From Vicinamibacteria bacterium (lineage in GTDB: Bacteria > Acidobacteriota > Vicinamibacteria > Fen-336), in contig JAMQGV010000018.1 in NCBI GenBank assembly GCA_025994075.1, forward strand, positions 62,001-126,000: DNA of 64,000 nt, given 5' to 3'. How positions within the stretch are numbered: the first letter of the stretch is position 1; every line of letters starts with the position of its first letter. Positions 37,852 to 46,288 of this stretch are shown here, piece by piece. The notes beneath the pieces were generated by a model. It did no database searches, was not told the DNA's origin, and saw nothing but the letters and a program-made list of their open reading frames with translations. Position numbers and translations under genes: made by a program.

Positions 37852-40128
37852 ATGGATCACCGGGCCGGCTGGCCGGGGACGACTGTCGTCTGGTTGAAGG
37901 ACGCCGCCGGCGTCTACCTGACGGCCGACGCAGGCCTCGGGCAGCTCCTCGGAACAGGCACAGACGTCGTGGGCCGCACGGACTTCGATCTCCTCGACCG
38001 CGAGGCGGCCGAAGCGCGACGTGCGAAGGACCTGGCCGCGGTCGACGCCGGGAGCCCGCTCGTGGACGAGGAGTGGGGGCCTGTCCCCGCGCACGGACCC
38101 CGGCTGAAGCTGGCCACGACGCGCACGCCGGTCCGCGATGCCGGAGGGCGGCTGCTCGGCGTGCTGGGCGTCGTGCGCGACGTGACCTCGGCCCGCCACG
38201 CGGAGGCCGTCGAGAAGCAGGCCGCACTGCTGGCGCGCACCAGCGCGCTCGCCCACGTCGGCGGCTGGGAATTCGACGTCGAGAGCGGCGAGGGGACCTG
38301 GACCGACGAGGTGGCCCGCATCCACGACCTCGACCCCGCATTGCCGGCCTCGGCGCAACTCGGCCTCGGGTTCTTCCAGGGCGTCCACCGCGAGGCGATC
38401 GAAACCGCGGTGCGCCTGGCGATCGAAGAGCGTCGCGGCTACGACCTCGAGCTCGAGTTGATCAGCGCGCGCGGCGTGCGCAAGTGGGTGCGCACGGTCG
38501 GCCAACCCGTGGTCGAAGCGGGTCGCGTCACCCGCCTCGAGGGCGTGTTCCAGGACGTCACGCGGCGTCATCGCGCCGAAGAGGCGCTCCGCCACAGCGA
38601 GGAAGTGCTGCGGCAGCTCGCGGAGAACGTCGAGGAGGTGTTCCGGGTGGGCGACGTCGACACCGGAGCGCTGCTCTACGTGAGCGGCGCCTACGAACGC
38701 GTGTGGGGGCGCAGCCGAGCGGAGCTGGCCGCGGCCCCGGACGCCTGGCTGGCCGGGGTGCACGAGGAAGACCGGGCTCGCGTCGAGGCCTCGCTCCCGC
38801 AGCAGGCGTCGGGCGGATACGACGTCGAGTACCGGATCGTCCGTCCCGACGGCACGATGCGCACGATCCACGATCGCGCGTTCCCGGTGCGCGACGGAAC
38901 CGGCCGCACCGTCCGCATCGCCGTCGTCGCTCGCGACGTGACCGACGAGCGGGTTTCCCTCGACGAGCGGCTGCGACTCGAAGAGCGGCTGCGCCATGCC
39001 CAGAAGATGGAGGCCATCGGCCGGCTCGCCGGTGGCGTGGCCCACGACTTCAACAACATGCTGGGCGTGATCCTGGGGCATGCCACGCTCGCGGAACGCG
39101 GGCTGCGGAGCGGGCGTCCGGTCGAGCGCCACGTCGAAGCGATCCGCCAGGCCGGCGAGCGCTCCGCGGGCCTGACCCGCCAGCTTCTTCAGTTCTCGCG
39201 CCGGCGGCCGCTCGCTGCCCGGGAGGTCGACGTCGACGAACACGTGGCCGGCCTGGCGGCGATGCTGCAGCGCCTGCTCGGTGAAGACGTCACGCTCAGC
39301 CTGGTGCGCCCCCGGGAGGCGTGGGCCGCGCGCATCGACCCCTCGCACCTGGACCAGGTGCTGACCAACCTCGCGGTCAACGCGCGCGATGCGATGCAGG
39401 ACGGCGGGCGCCTCACGGTCGAGGTGCGCAACGTCGTCCTCGACGAGCGGCACTGCCGCCAGCACCCCGGTGCGCGGCCGGGCGAGTACGTGCTGCTCGT
39501 GGTGTCCGACACGGGCTGCGGCATGGATGCCGACACCCTGTCGCGGGCCTGCGAGCCCTTCTTCACGACCAAGCCCGAGGGACGGGGCACGGGCCTCGGG
39601 CTGGCGACGGTCTACGGAATCGCCGAGCAGAACGGAGGTTTCGTCCACCTCTACAGCGAGCCCGGCCACGGGACGACGGTCCGCCTCTACCTGCCCCGCC
39701 ATCGCGGCGACGCGGCCGCCGTGGAGGAAGCTCCCTCGCACGAGGCGGCCGGCGTCGGCGACGAGGTCGTGCTGCTGGTCGAGGACGAGGCCGCCCTGCG
39801 CGAGATCGCGGGCGAACTGCTCGCCGACCTCGGCTACGGCGTGCTGGCCGCGCGGGACCCCGAGCAGGCCCTGGAACTGCTCGCGGACCCCGCCTGCCGC
39901 GTCGACCTGTTGCTCACCGACGTCGTGATGCCCGGACTCGACGGGCGCCGGCTCGCCGAGCGGGCGCGCGCGCTGCGGCCGGGCCTCGCGGTCCTCTACG
40001 CCTCCGGCTACACTGCCGACACCATCGCCCACCGCGGCCTGCTGGAGGCCGGCATGGACTTCGTCGAGAAGCCCTACACCGCGGCCGTGCTGGCGGAGCG
40101 GGTGCGTTCCGCGCTCGCGCGGCGCTGA
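37852..40128 (+). CDS. Cytoplasmic hybrid histidine kinase (3 PAS, HK, REC)
   Basis: The 758-residue soluble protein has three PAS modules (about 8-118, 122-245 and 248-372), HisKA ([14 protein letters not shown], His398), HATPase ([28 protein letters not shown]) and a receiver with Asp690 (LLLTDVVMPGLDG). ATG 37852 follows CGGAGGC. The kinase-receiver half resembles those at 25914 and 34439, placing it in the same local family. It is the last kinase of the island; the next gene converges with a 5-base gap. No signal can be assigned. Confidence 0.92.
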   Translation: MDHRAGWPGTTVVWLKDAAGVYLTADAGLGQLLGTGTDVVGRTDFDLLDREAAEARRAKDLAAVDAGSPLVDEEWGPVPAHGPRLKLATTRTPVRDAGGRLLGVLGVVRDVTSARHAEAVEKQAALLARTSALAHVGGWEFDVESGEGTWTDEVARIHDLDPALPASAQLGLGFFQGVHREAIETAVRLAIEERRGYDLELELISARGVRKWVRTVGQPVVEAGRVTRLEGVFQDVTRRHRAEEALRHSEEVLRQLAENVEEVFRVGDVDTGALLYVSGAYERVWGRSRAELAAAPDAWLAGVHEEDRARVEASLPQQASGGYDVEYRIVRPDGTMRTIHDRAFPVRDGTGRTVRIAVVARDVTDERVSLDERLRLEERLRHAQKMEAIGRLAGGVAHDFNNMLGVILGHATLAERGLRSGRPVERHVEAIRQAGERSAGLTRQLLQFSRRRPLAAREVDVDEHVAGLAAMLQRLLGEDVTLSLVRPREAWAARIDPSHLDQVLTNLAVNARDAMQDGGRLTVEVRNVVLDERHCRQHPGARPGEYVLLVVSDTGCGMDADTLSRACEPFFTTKPEGRGTGLGLATVYGIAEQNGGFVHLYSEPGHGTTVRLYLPRHRGDAAAVEEAPSHEAAGVGDEVVLLVEDEAALREIAGELLADLGYGVLAARDPEQALELLADPACRVDLLLTDVVMPGLDGRRLAERARALRPGLAVLYASGYTADTIAHRGLLEAGMDFVEKPYTAAVLAERVRSALARR

Positions 40129-40133
40129 AGGCG

Positions 40134-41078
40134 TCAGCCGAGCGGGATGCGGTCCTTGTGCTCGCGGGCCCAGCTCGCGAAGTCGCGCAGGCCCGGGTGC
40201 AGCGAGCGGCTCAGCGCCAGGTCGCGCGAGGCCGTGTACAAGGCCTCGAAGTCGCGCTTGTACTGGAACATGTTGCCGAGGTCCTCGGCGCCGGGAAAGC
40301 CGAGGGTGCGGTACACCTCGGGCGGCACGTAGGCGTAGGCGATTTCGCGTCCGAGCACGCTCGAGAGGGTCGCGGCCATCTCGCCGCCCGTCGGGTGCTC
40401 GCCGGCCACGCCGATGCTGCGGCCGTGGAACTCCGCGCCGCGCGCGAAGACGCCGAACGCGCAGCGGCCGATGTCGCCCGCCGCGATGCCCGGCAGCCGC
40501 TTGTCGGCCATCGGCAGCGCGAACGCCAGCTTGCCGTCGGGGCCGGCCTTCGGGCCCATCCCGAAGTGGATCAGGTTGTCCCAGTAGAACGACGTGTGGA
40601 ACAGCGTGTACGGCACGCCGGACTCGACGAAGAAGCGGTTGGCCTCGCCCTTGGCGTCGAAGTGGGGAACCTTGTACTTCTCCATCAGCGTCGGCATTCG
40701 GGCATCGTCGAGCGGCACCTTGAGCCGGGTGTCCTCGAGCGTCGACCACACGACGTGCTTGACGCCGGCCGCCTTCGCCGCGGCCGCCATCGACTGCGCC
40801 TGGGCCATCTCCTTCTCGGGCGAGAAGTGGTCCCAGAAGAACGTCACGCAGAAGGCGCCGTGGGCCCCCGCGAACGCCCGCTCGAGGCTCTTCGCGTCGT
40901 CGACGTCGGCCGCGACCACCTCGGCGCCGCGGGCCCGCAGCGCCTTCGCCTTGTCGGAGTCGGCGTTGCGGGTCAGGGCCCGGGCCACGAACCGCTTCTG
41001 CGGGTCGTCCAGGATCGCCTCCACCAGTCCACTGCCCTGCGCACCCGTGGCTCCCACCACCGCGATCACCTGGCTCAT
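40134..41078 (-). CDS. NmrA/HSCARG-family NAD(P)-binding protein
   Basis: The 314-residue protein has an N-terminal Rossmann motif (VVGATGAQGSGLVEAIL) and the extended SDR layout of NmrA-like proteins, with NADSDKAKAL in the region that chooses NADPH and YxxN-type segments. Family members act as redox sensors or as reductases with atypical active sites. ATG 41078 follows AAGGAGCG. No operon partner is apparent. Cytoplasmic; substrate unknown. Confidence 0.88.
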   Translation of the reverse strand: MSQVIAVVGATGAQGSGLVEAILDDPQKRFVARALTRNADSDKAKALRARGAEVVAADVDDAKSLERAFAGAHGAFCVTFFWDHFSPEKEMAQAQSMAAAAKAAGVKHVVWSTLEDTRLKVPLDDARMPTLMEKYKVPHFDAKGEANRFFVESGVPYTLFHTSFYWDNLIHFGMGPKAGPDGKLAFALPMADKRLPGIAAGDIGRCAFGVFARGAEFHGRSIGVAGEHPTGGEMAATLSSVLGREIAYAYVPPEVYRTLGFPGAEDLGNMFQYKRDFEALYTASRDLALSRSLHPGLRDFASWAREHKDRIPLG

Positions 41079-41148
41079 GCTGCGCTCCTTCTTGTTTCGG
41101 AAGACAGCAGGGTAGCACCTGGTGCTGGGGTTGTGGACGGCTCGAGCG

Positions 41149-42562
41149 CTACCGCGGCTGCACGCCTTCGCCAGAGTTGAGAGCCTGGAGCCCACTGGCG
41201 GTCGTCTGGTAGCGCTGCAATGGGCTTCGCGGGCGATCAGGGTCGGTTGGCTCGAGCCAGCCGGCTGCAAGCAGCGGCTGGAGGTGGCGAACCCGGAAGT
41301 GCTTCCGGTCGGACAACCCGAGGGTCGCCATCAGGGCGTCGCGAGTGGCCGGGGTCCTCGCGGCGGCCAGCAGCGTCAGTGCCTGGGGAGCTAGCCTGGG
41401 GGGCACTTGGGGGGTACTTGAGGGGGGCTTGGGGGGTGTTTCGGCGAGGGGGCGAAACACGACAGTGAAGAACCCATCCGCACGAAGCTCGGGCTGGGGA
41501 TGACCTTGCAGCCGTGCCGCTTCCCGCATCCTCTGGATGCCCGTGCCTGCCTTCTCGATGAAGGCGATGCGGTGAAGCAGATCGGCCACGAGGGGATTGC
41601 GCCGCACGCTCTTCCGACCCAGGTCGGCGTACCGCATGCCGGCAGGAAGGCCACCCGGGCTGACGATCTCGATGCGATCCGCATAGACCTCGATGAAGAC
41701 GTTGGGCCCCGTCGTTGAACCAATCCCTGTGCAGGACGGCGTTGGTAATGGCCTCCCGCAGCGCGGCCATCGGGTATTCGGGGATCTCCTCGCGCTGGAG
41801 ACCTCGAATCCTGTAGGCCGTACGCGTGTTGCGCTCGACGAAGCGCAGCGCCTCTTCGATATCCGCTGTCACGCCCCCGGCGAAATCCTTGCGATCGAGG
41901 ATATGGACACGATCCTTCCCCTTGAACAACAAGCACGTCACGTAGGCCTGGTTGAAGAAGCGGCGCACCTCGCGAGCGAAGAAGAGCACACCCGCATTGC
42001 GGAAGAGGAGGCGCCCGGGAGAGCGCTCGGCGACGTCGAGGTTGACGAGCACGTCCTCGGGCGCGGCCGTGGGCGAGATCGCGGTGCGCTTCAGCCACTC
42101 GCGGAAGCGGGCCGAATCGAAGTCTCGCGGGTACCTGAAGCGGGGGCAAGGAGCAACGTCGAAGCGCACGCTGCCCTCCCGTCGAAAGAGGTCGCGGATC
42201 TCGTCGCGCGACAGCTTCTGGGTGACGGCTCCCTGGCGCCAGAAGAACCCGTCGCTGCACTGAACCGGCTTGACGTCGGCCTCGCGAACCGTCACCACGA
42301 CGACGGGGCCCTGACGTTCCACGCGAAGGATCACTGGCGGGTCGCAGTTGCGGGCCAAGTCCTGAATCCGCGCGCGGAGCGCGTTGGAATCGGTCACGCC
42401 CCTGACTGAGCCGTCGTCTCGGACCCCCAACAGGATCCGTCCCCCGAGCGTATTGGCAAAGGCGACGAGTTCGCGGGCGAACGACGCAGAGAGATCCTCC
42501 TTGTACTCGAGAAGGGTGCCCTCGCCCTCCCGCAGCAGAATGTCGAGATCGGAGGGCTTCAT
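41149..42562 (-). pseudogene. AlbA_2/Schlafen-type ATP-binding regulator, broken by a frameshift
   Basis: From ATG 42562 the frame encodes an AlbA_2 (Schlafen) domain (LEYKEDLSASFARELVAFANTLGGRILLGV) and the start of a HATPase_c_4 region ending ALREAITNAVLHRDWFNDGA. At the GGGGCCC run (41704-41710) the frame is lost. Removing one base restores NVFIEVYADRIEIVSPGG and then RYADLGRKSVRRNPLVADLLHRIAFIEKAG in another frame, to the stop at 41149. The last ~85 residues form a proline-rich linker (TPPKPPSSTPQVPP) and a winged-helix-like end. Intact relatives are ATP-binding transcription regulators often annotated as RecG-like. A sequencing error is an alternative to true inactivation. Confidence 0.7.
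41398..41436 (+). repeat. Four G6 runs: G-quadruplex-forming tract
   Basis: Runs of six Gs at 41398-41403, 41409-41414, 41422-41427 and 41431-41436 are separated by 5, 7 and 3 bases. They lie opposite the codons of the proline-rich linker of the broken AlbA_2 gene and could also be sites of slippage. Confidence 0.6.
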
Positions 42563-42675
42563 CGGCGGGGTCGCGGGGCTGGAAGCGGCATGGGGCAAGT
42601 GTGTTCCAGCAGCGCGCCCGGAGGGGTCCGGGGGCGGAACCGGGACGCTGGATCGCGGCGAGGGCCGGCGGCAAA

Positions 42676-43794
42676 TTACGACTGCGCGCTGGCAGGGGCG
42701 CGGCGGCGTGGGTCGAAGGGGGCGGGGTCGAGCGCCGGCTGACGGCCTAGGGCGAGGTCGGCCAGCAGGCGGCCCGTCGCGGGGGCGGTCGTGATGCCCA
42801 GGCCCTCGTGGCCCGCGGCGACCCACACCCGGTCGTCCCACTTCCCGATCAGCGGCAGCTTGTCCGCGGTCGCCGGGCGGAAGCCGGTCCACACGCGGAT
42901 CACGGGGAGCGTCCGCAGGGCCGGCACGTAGTCCGTCGCGCGGGCGAGCATGCGGCCGAGCAGCGGGCGGTTGACGCCGGGCGCCAAGCCGACCAGCTCG
43001 CGCGACGAGCCGAGCAGGAGCTGGCCGGTGGCGCGCGGCTGGACGTTCATCGCGACCGACTCGGCGCTCATCGTGTGCGCGCTCTTGAGGTAGCCGAGCT
43101 CGACGAGCTGGTGGCGTACGAGGCCCGGGGCGCGGTCGGTGATCGCGAGGTGGCCCTTGCGCGGGATCACGGGCAGGCCCGGCGAGAGCTCCGGGGCGCG
43201 CACGCCCGCGGCGTTGACGGCGAAGCCGCAGGCGATCGGGCCGCGGGTGGTGTCGACGAAGCCCGCTCCCAGCGCGGTCGCCGTCACGTCCGCGGAGACG
43301 ACCGCGCCGCGCGCGCGGGCCGCGGCGAGCAGCGCGCGCGCCGCGTTGGGCGGGTAGAGCACCGCGTCGCCCGGCACCCGCAGCGCGCCCGCGAGGCCCG
43401 GCCGCAGCGCGGGCTCGGCCTCGCGCAGCGCGGCCGCGTCGAGTACCTCGGCCGCGAGCCCCGCTGTCGCGTAGGCCGCCGCCTTCGCTCGCACGTGCGC
43501 CTGCTCCTCGTCGTCGGCCGCCACCCACAGCGTGCCGCAGGCGTCGCGCTCGACGTCGGCGGGCAGCGACTCCCAGCGCTCGCGCCACAACCGCAACGAC
43601 TCCCGGGTCAGCGCGAGCTGGGCGGGCGAGTCGTCCATGGCGACCAGGTGGCCCATCGCCGCGGCGGTCGTGCCGCCGCCGGGGAACGCCGACTCGATCA
43701 CGTGGACCCGCAGCCCCGCTTCGGCGAGGGCCTCGGCGCAGGCCGCGCCGACGATGCCGGCGCCGACGACGACGGCGTCGGGCGCCGCGCTCAC
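42676..43794 (-). CDS. FAD-dependent D-amino-acid oxidoreductase (D-hydroxyproline dehydrogenase candidate)
   Basis: The 372-residue DAO-family protein has an N-terminal FAD Rossmann motif (VVVGAGIVGAACAEALAEAG) and the C-terminal GHEGLGITTAPATGRLLADL motif. The segment TGFRPATADKLPLIG fits glycine oxidase/DadA-like enzymes. GTG 43794 overlaps the epimerase stop as GTGA. Downstream of a 4-hydroxyproline epimerase, the expected reaction is oxidation of cis-4-hydroxy-D-proline to pyrroline-4-hydroxy-2-carboxylate (context inference). Typical multi-subunit dehydrogenases need extra small subunits; none is seen, so a single-subunit form is likely. Confidence 0.88.
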   Translation of the reverse strand: MSAAPDAVVVGAGIVGAACAEALAEAGLRVHVIESAFPGGGTTAAAMGHLVAMDDSPAQLALTRESLRLWRERWESLPADVERDACGTLWVAADDEEQAHVRAKAAAYATAGLAAEVLDAAALREAEPALRPGLAGALRVPGDAVLYPPNAARALLAAARARGAVVSADVTATALGAGFVDTTRGPIACGFAVNAAGVRAPELSPGLPVIPRKGHLAITDRAPGLVRHQLVELGYLKSAHTMSAESVAMNVQPRATGQLLLGSSRELVGLAPGVNRPLLGRMLARATDYVPALRTLPVIRVWTGFRPATADKLPLIGKWDDRVWVAAGHEGLGITTAPATGRLLADLALGRQPALDPAPFDPRRRAPASAQS

Positions 43795-44741
43795 GCGGTC
43801 GTGAAGCCCGCGCGGAAGGGGTCGGCGGGGTCGAAGCGCAGGCTGGCGCGCGAGGTGACGAACGCGCGGCCGCGCAGGTGCGGCACGAGCTGCCCGCCGC
43901 GCTCCTCGAGCCAGCCCTCGAACACGCCGCCGGCCAGGCCCTCCTGCCGCCAGCGCTGGCCCGGTGCGAGTGCGCCGCGCGCGTGGAGAACCGCCATCTT
44001 GGCCGAGGTGCCGGTGCCGCATGGCGAGCGGTCCCACGCCGCGCCCGGGCACAGCACGAAGTTGAGCGAGTCGGCGTCCGGCCGTCGCGGCGGCGCGAAC
44101 AGCTCGACGTGGTCGATCGGCACGCCGTCGTCGCCGGTGATGCCCGCGGCGGCCAGCGCGTCGCGCACCCGCGTCGTCAGGGCGACGAGCTCGCGGGCGC
44201 GTTCGACGGCCAGCCGTTCCTCGGGCAGCGAGGCGAGGAAGAACCAGTTGCCGCCCCAGGCGACGTCGCCCACGACGCGGCCGAGGCCGGGCACGTCGAC
44301 CGCGACGTCGCGGCGGGCGCAGCGCGCGGGCACGTTCTCGATGGTCACGAGCGGGCCCTCGGCCGCGGCGCGGACCGGGCCCACGGGCGTGTCGAGCTGC
44401 AGCCAGCCTTCGCCGAAGCGGCCGAACTCGCACAGAGTGCGCACCACGCCGATCAGGCCGTGGCCGCACATGCCGAGGGTGCCGACGTCGTTGAAGAAGA
44501 TCACGCCGGCGACCGAGCCCGGGGTCACGGGCGGGGTCAGCAGCGCGCCGACGACCGCCTCGTGGCCGCGCGGCTCGAGCACCACCGCGCGGCGCAGGTG
44601 GTCCTGGCGCGCGCGCAGGAACTCCCGACGCTCCGCCATCGTCGCGCCCTCGGGCTGCGGCCAGCCGTCGACGACGACCCGGGTCGGCTCGCCCTCGGTG
44701 TGCGAGTCGACCACCTCGATCGCGGCGGGGAAGTCGGTCAT
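43791..44741 (-). CDS. 4-hydroxyproline 2-epimerase (proline racemase family)
   Basis: The 316-residue protein has both catalytic cysteines: Cys92 in GMCGHG and Cys241 in SPCGTGTSA. Two cysteines indicate a racemase or epimerase; trans-3-hydroxyproline dehydratases of this family have Thr at the second position. It should convert trans-4-hydroxy-L-proline to cis-4-hydroxy-D-proline in the cytoplasm. ATG 44741 overlaps the upstream aldehyde dehydrogenase stop (ATGA), and its own stop overlaps the oxidoreductase start (GTGA). The gene order supports hydroxyproline rather than proline as substrate. Confidence 0.9.
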   Translation of the reverse strand: MTDFPAAIEVVDSHTEGEPTRVVVDGWPQPEGATMAERREFLRARQDHLRRAVVLEPRGHEAVVGALLTPPVTPGSVAGVIFFNDVGTLGMCGHGLIGVVRTLCEFGRFGEGWLQLDTPVGPVRAAAEGPLVTIENVPARCARRDVAVDVPGLGRVVGDVAWGGNWFFLASLPEERLAVERARELVALTTRVRDALAAAGITGDDGVPIDHVELFAPPRRPDADSLNFVLCPGAAWDRSPCGTGTSAKMAVLHARGALAPGQRWRQEGLAGGVFEGWLEERGGQLVPHLRGRAFVTSRASLRFDPADPFRAGFTTA

Positions 44742-46288
44742 CCCGCAACCCCCACCGGGTCGCGGGTCAGGGAGCCGTCGATGCGGCGCCACAGGCCGCG
44801 CGGGTTGTCGTCGCGCAGTTCTTCCGGCAGCGCCGCGGGCGGCGCGTCCTGGAAGCAGACGGGGCGCGCGAAGCGCAGGATCGCCGCGGTGCCGACCGAC
44901 GTGAAGCGGGCGTCGGTGGAGGCAGGCCAGGGGCCGCCGTGATGCATCGCGGGGGCGACCTCGACGCCGGTGGGCACGCCGCCGAACAGCAGGCGCCCGA
45001 CGCGGTCGCGCAGGGCGTGGATCGCGGGGCCGTGCGCCTCGAGCTCGGCGGCCTCGGCGTGGACCGTGCCCGTGAGCTGGCCCGGGAGCCCGGCGACGAG
45101 CGCGGCCAGCTCGGCCGCGTCGCGCCAGCGCACGACCAGGGCGGCGGGGCCGTACAGCTCTTCGGCGAGCCGCGGCTGCGCACGGAACGCGTCACCGTCG
45201 GCTTCGAAGAGCGCGGCGGGCGCGGCGGCCGCGGGCGCTCCCTCGTTGCGGGGCGCGGCGCCGACCTGTCGCACGCCGGGCAGCGCCCCGCGCGCCGCGG
45301 CTTCGCTCGCGTAGGCGGCGGCGATCCCGTCGTGCACCGTGACGCCGGGGGCGGAGGCGGCGAGCGCCGCGCCGAGGGCCGCGACGAACGCGTCGCCGGC
45401 CGCGCCGGCCGGGACGAAGAGCAGGCCCGGGCAGGTGCAGAACTGGCCGGTGCCCTGGGTGATCGATGTCGCGAAGGCCGTGGCCAGCGCCGCGCCGCGG
45501 GCCGCCAGCGCGCCGGGCAGCAGCAGCACCGGGTTGGACGAGCCCATCTCGGCGAACACCGGGATCGGCGCGGGACGGCCTGCCGCGGCGTCGAACAGCG
45601 CGCGGCCGCCACGGTAGGAGCCGGTGAAGGCGACCGCGCGGATCGCCTCGTGGAGGACCAGCGCGCGGCCGACCTCGGGGCTCGCGCCCTGGACCAGGCC
45701 GAACGTGCCGGCGGGCATCCCGGTCGCGGCGCAGGCGTCGCGCAGCGCCGCGGCGGCCAGCGCCGAGGTGCCGGGGTGCGCGGGGTGGGCCTTGACCACG
45801 ACCGGGCAGCCGGCGGCCAGCGCGGAGGCGGTGTCGCCGCCCGCCACCGAGAACGCGAGCGGGAAGTTGGAGGCGCCGAACACCGCGACCGGGCCGAGCG
45901 GGACCAGCATCCGGCGCAGGTCGGGCTTCGGCGGCGTCCGGCGCGGGTCGCAGCGGTCGATGCGGGCGTCGACCCACGAGCCCTCGCGGACCACCGCCGC
46001 GAACATCCGGAGCTGGTTCACGGTGCGGCCGCGCTCGGCCTCGAGGCGCGGCCGCGGCAGCCCGGTCTCCTGCTCGGCGCGGACCAGAAGCGCGTCGCCC
46101 AGCGCCAGCAGCGCTTCGGCGGCAGCCTCGAGCAGCGCCGCCCGGCGCTCGACCGGCAGCGCCGCGAAGGCGGGGAACGCCGCAGCCGCCGCGCGACAGG
46201 CGGCGTCGATCTCGGCAGGTGTCGCGTCGGCATAGTGCGGCGCCAGCGCCTGGCCCGTGCGCGGGTCGTGTGCGGTGAACAGGCTCAC
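44738..46288 (-). CDS. Aldehyde dehydrogenase, probable 2-ketoglutarate semialdehyde dehydrogenase
   Basis: The 516-residue enzyme shows the aldehyde dehydrogenase core: GASNFPLAFSVAGGDTASALAAG, VVKAHPAHPGTS, AFTGSYRGGRALFD, the general-base Glu in AEMGSSNP and the nucleophile Cys in GQFCTCPG. These variants fit the subgroup that oxidises alpha-ketoglutaric semialdehyde. GTG 46288 overlaps the upstream DUF885 stop as GTGA. It would perform the last step of hydroxyproline breakdown, giving 2-oxoglutarate. The intermediate deaminase step is not encoded in this operon. Confidence 0.9.
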   Translation of the reverse strand: MSLFTAHDPRTGQALAPHYADATPAEIDAACRAAAAAFPAFAALPVERRAALLEAAAEALLALGDALLVRAEQETGLPRPRLEAERGRTVNQLRMFAAVVREGSWVDARIDRCDPRRTPPKPDLRRMLVPLGPVAVFGASNFPLAFSVAGGDTASALAAGCPVVVKAHPAHPGTSALAAAALRDACAATGMPAGTFGLVQGASPEVGRALVLHEAIRAVAFTGSYRGGRALFDAAAGRPAPIPVFAEMGSSNPVLLLPGALAARGAALATAFATSITQGTGQFCTCPGLLFVPAGAAGDAFVAALGAALAASAPGVTVHDGIAAAYASEAAARGALPGVRQVGAAPRNEGAPAAAAPAALFEADGDAFRAQPRLAEELYGPAALVVRWRDAAELAALVAGLPGQLTGTVHAEAAELEAHGPAIHALRDRVGRLLFGGVPTGVEVAPAMHHGGPWPASTDARFTSVGTAAILRFARPVCFQDAPPAALPEELRDDNPRGLWRRIDGSLTRDPVGVAG

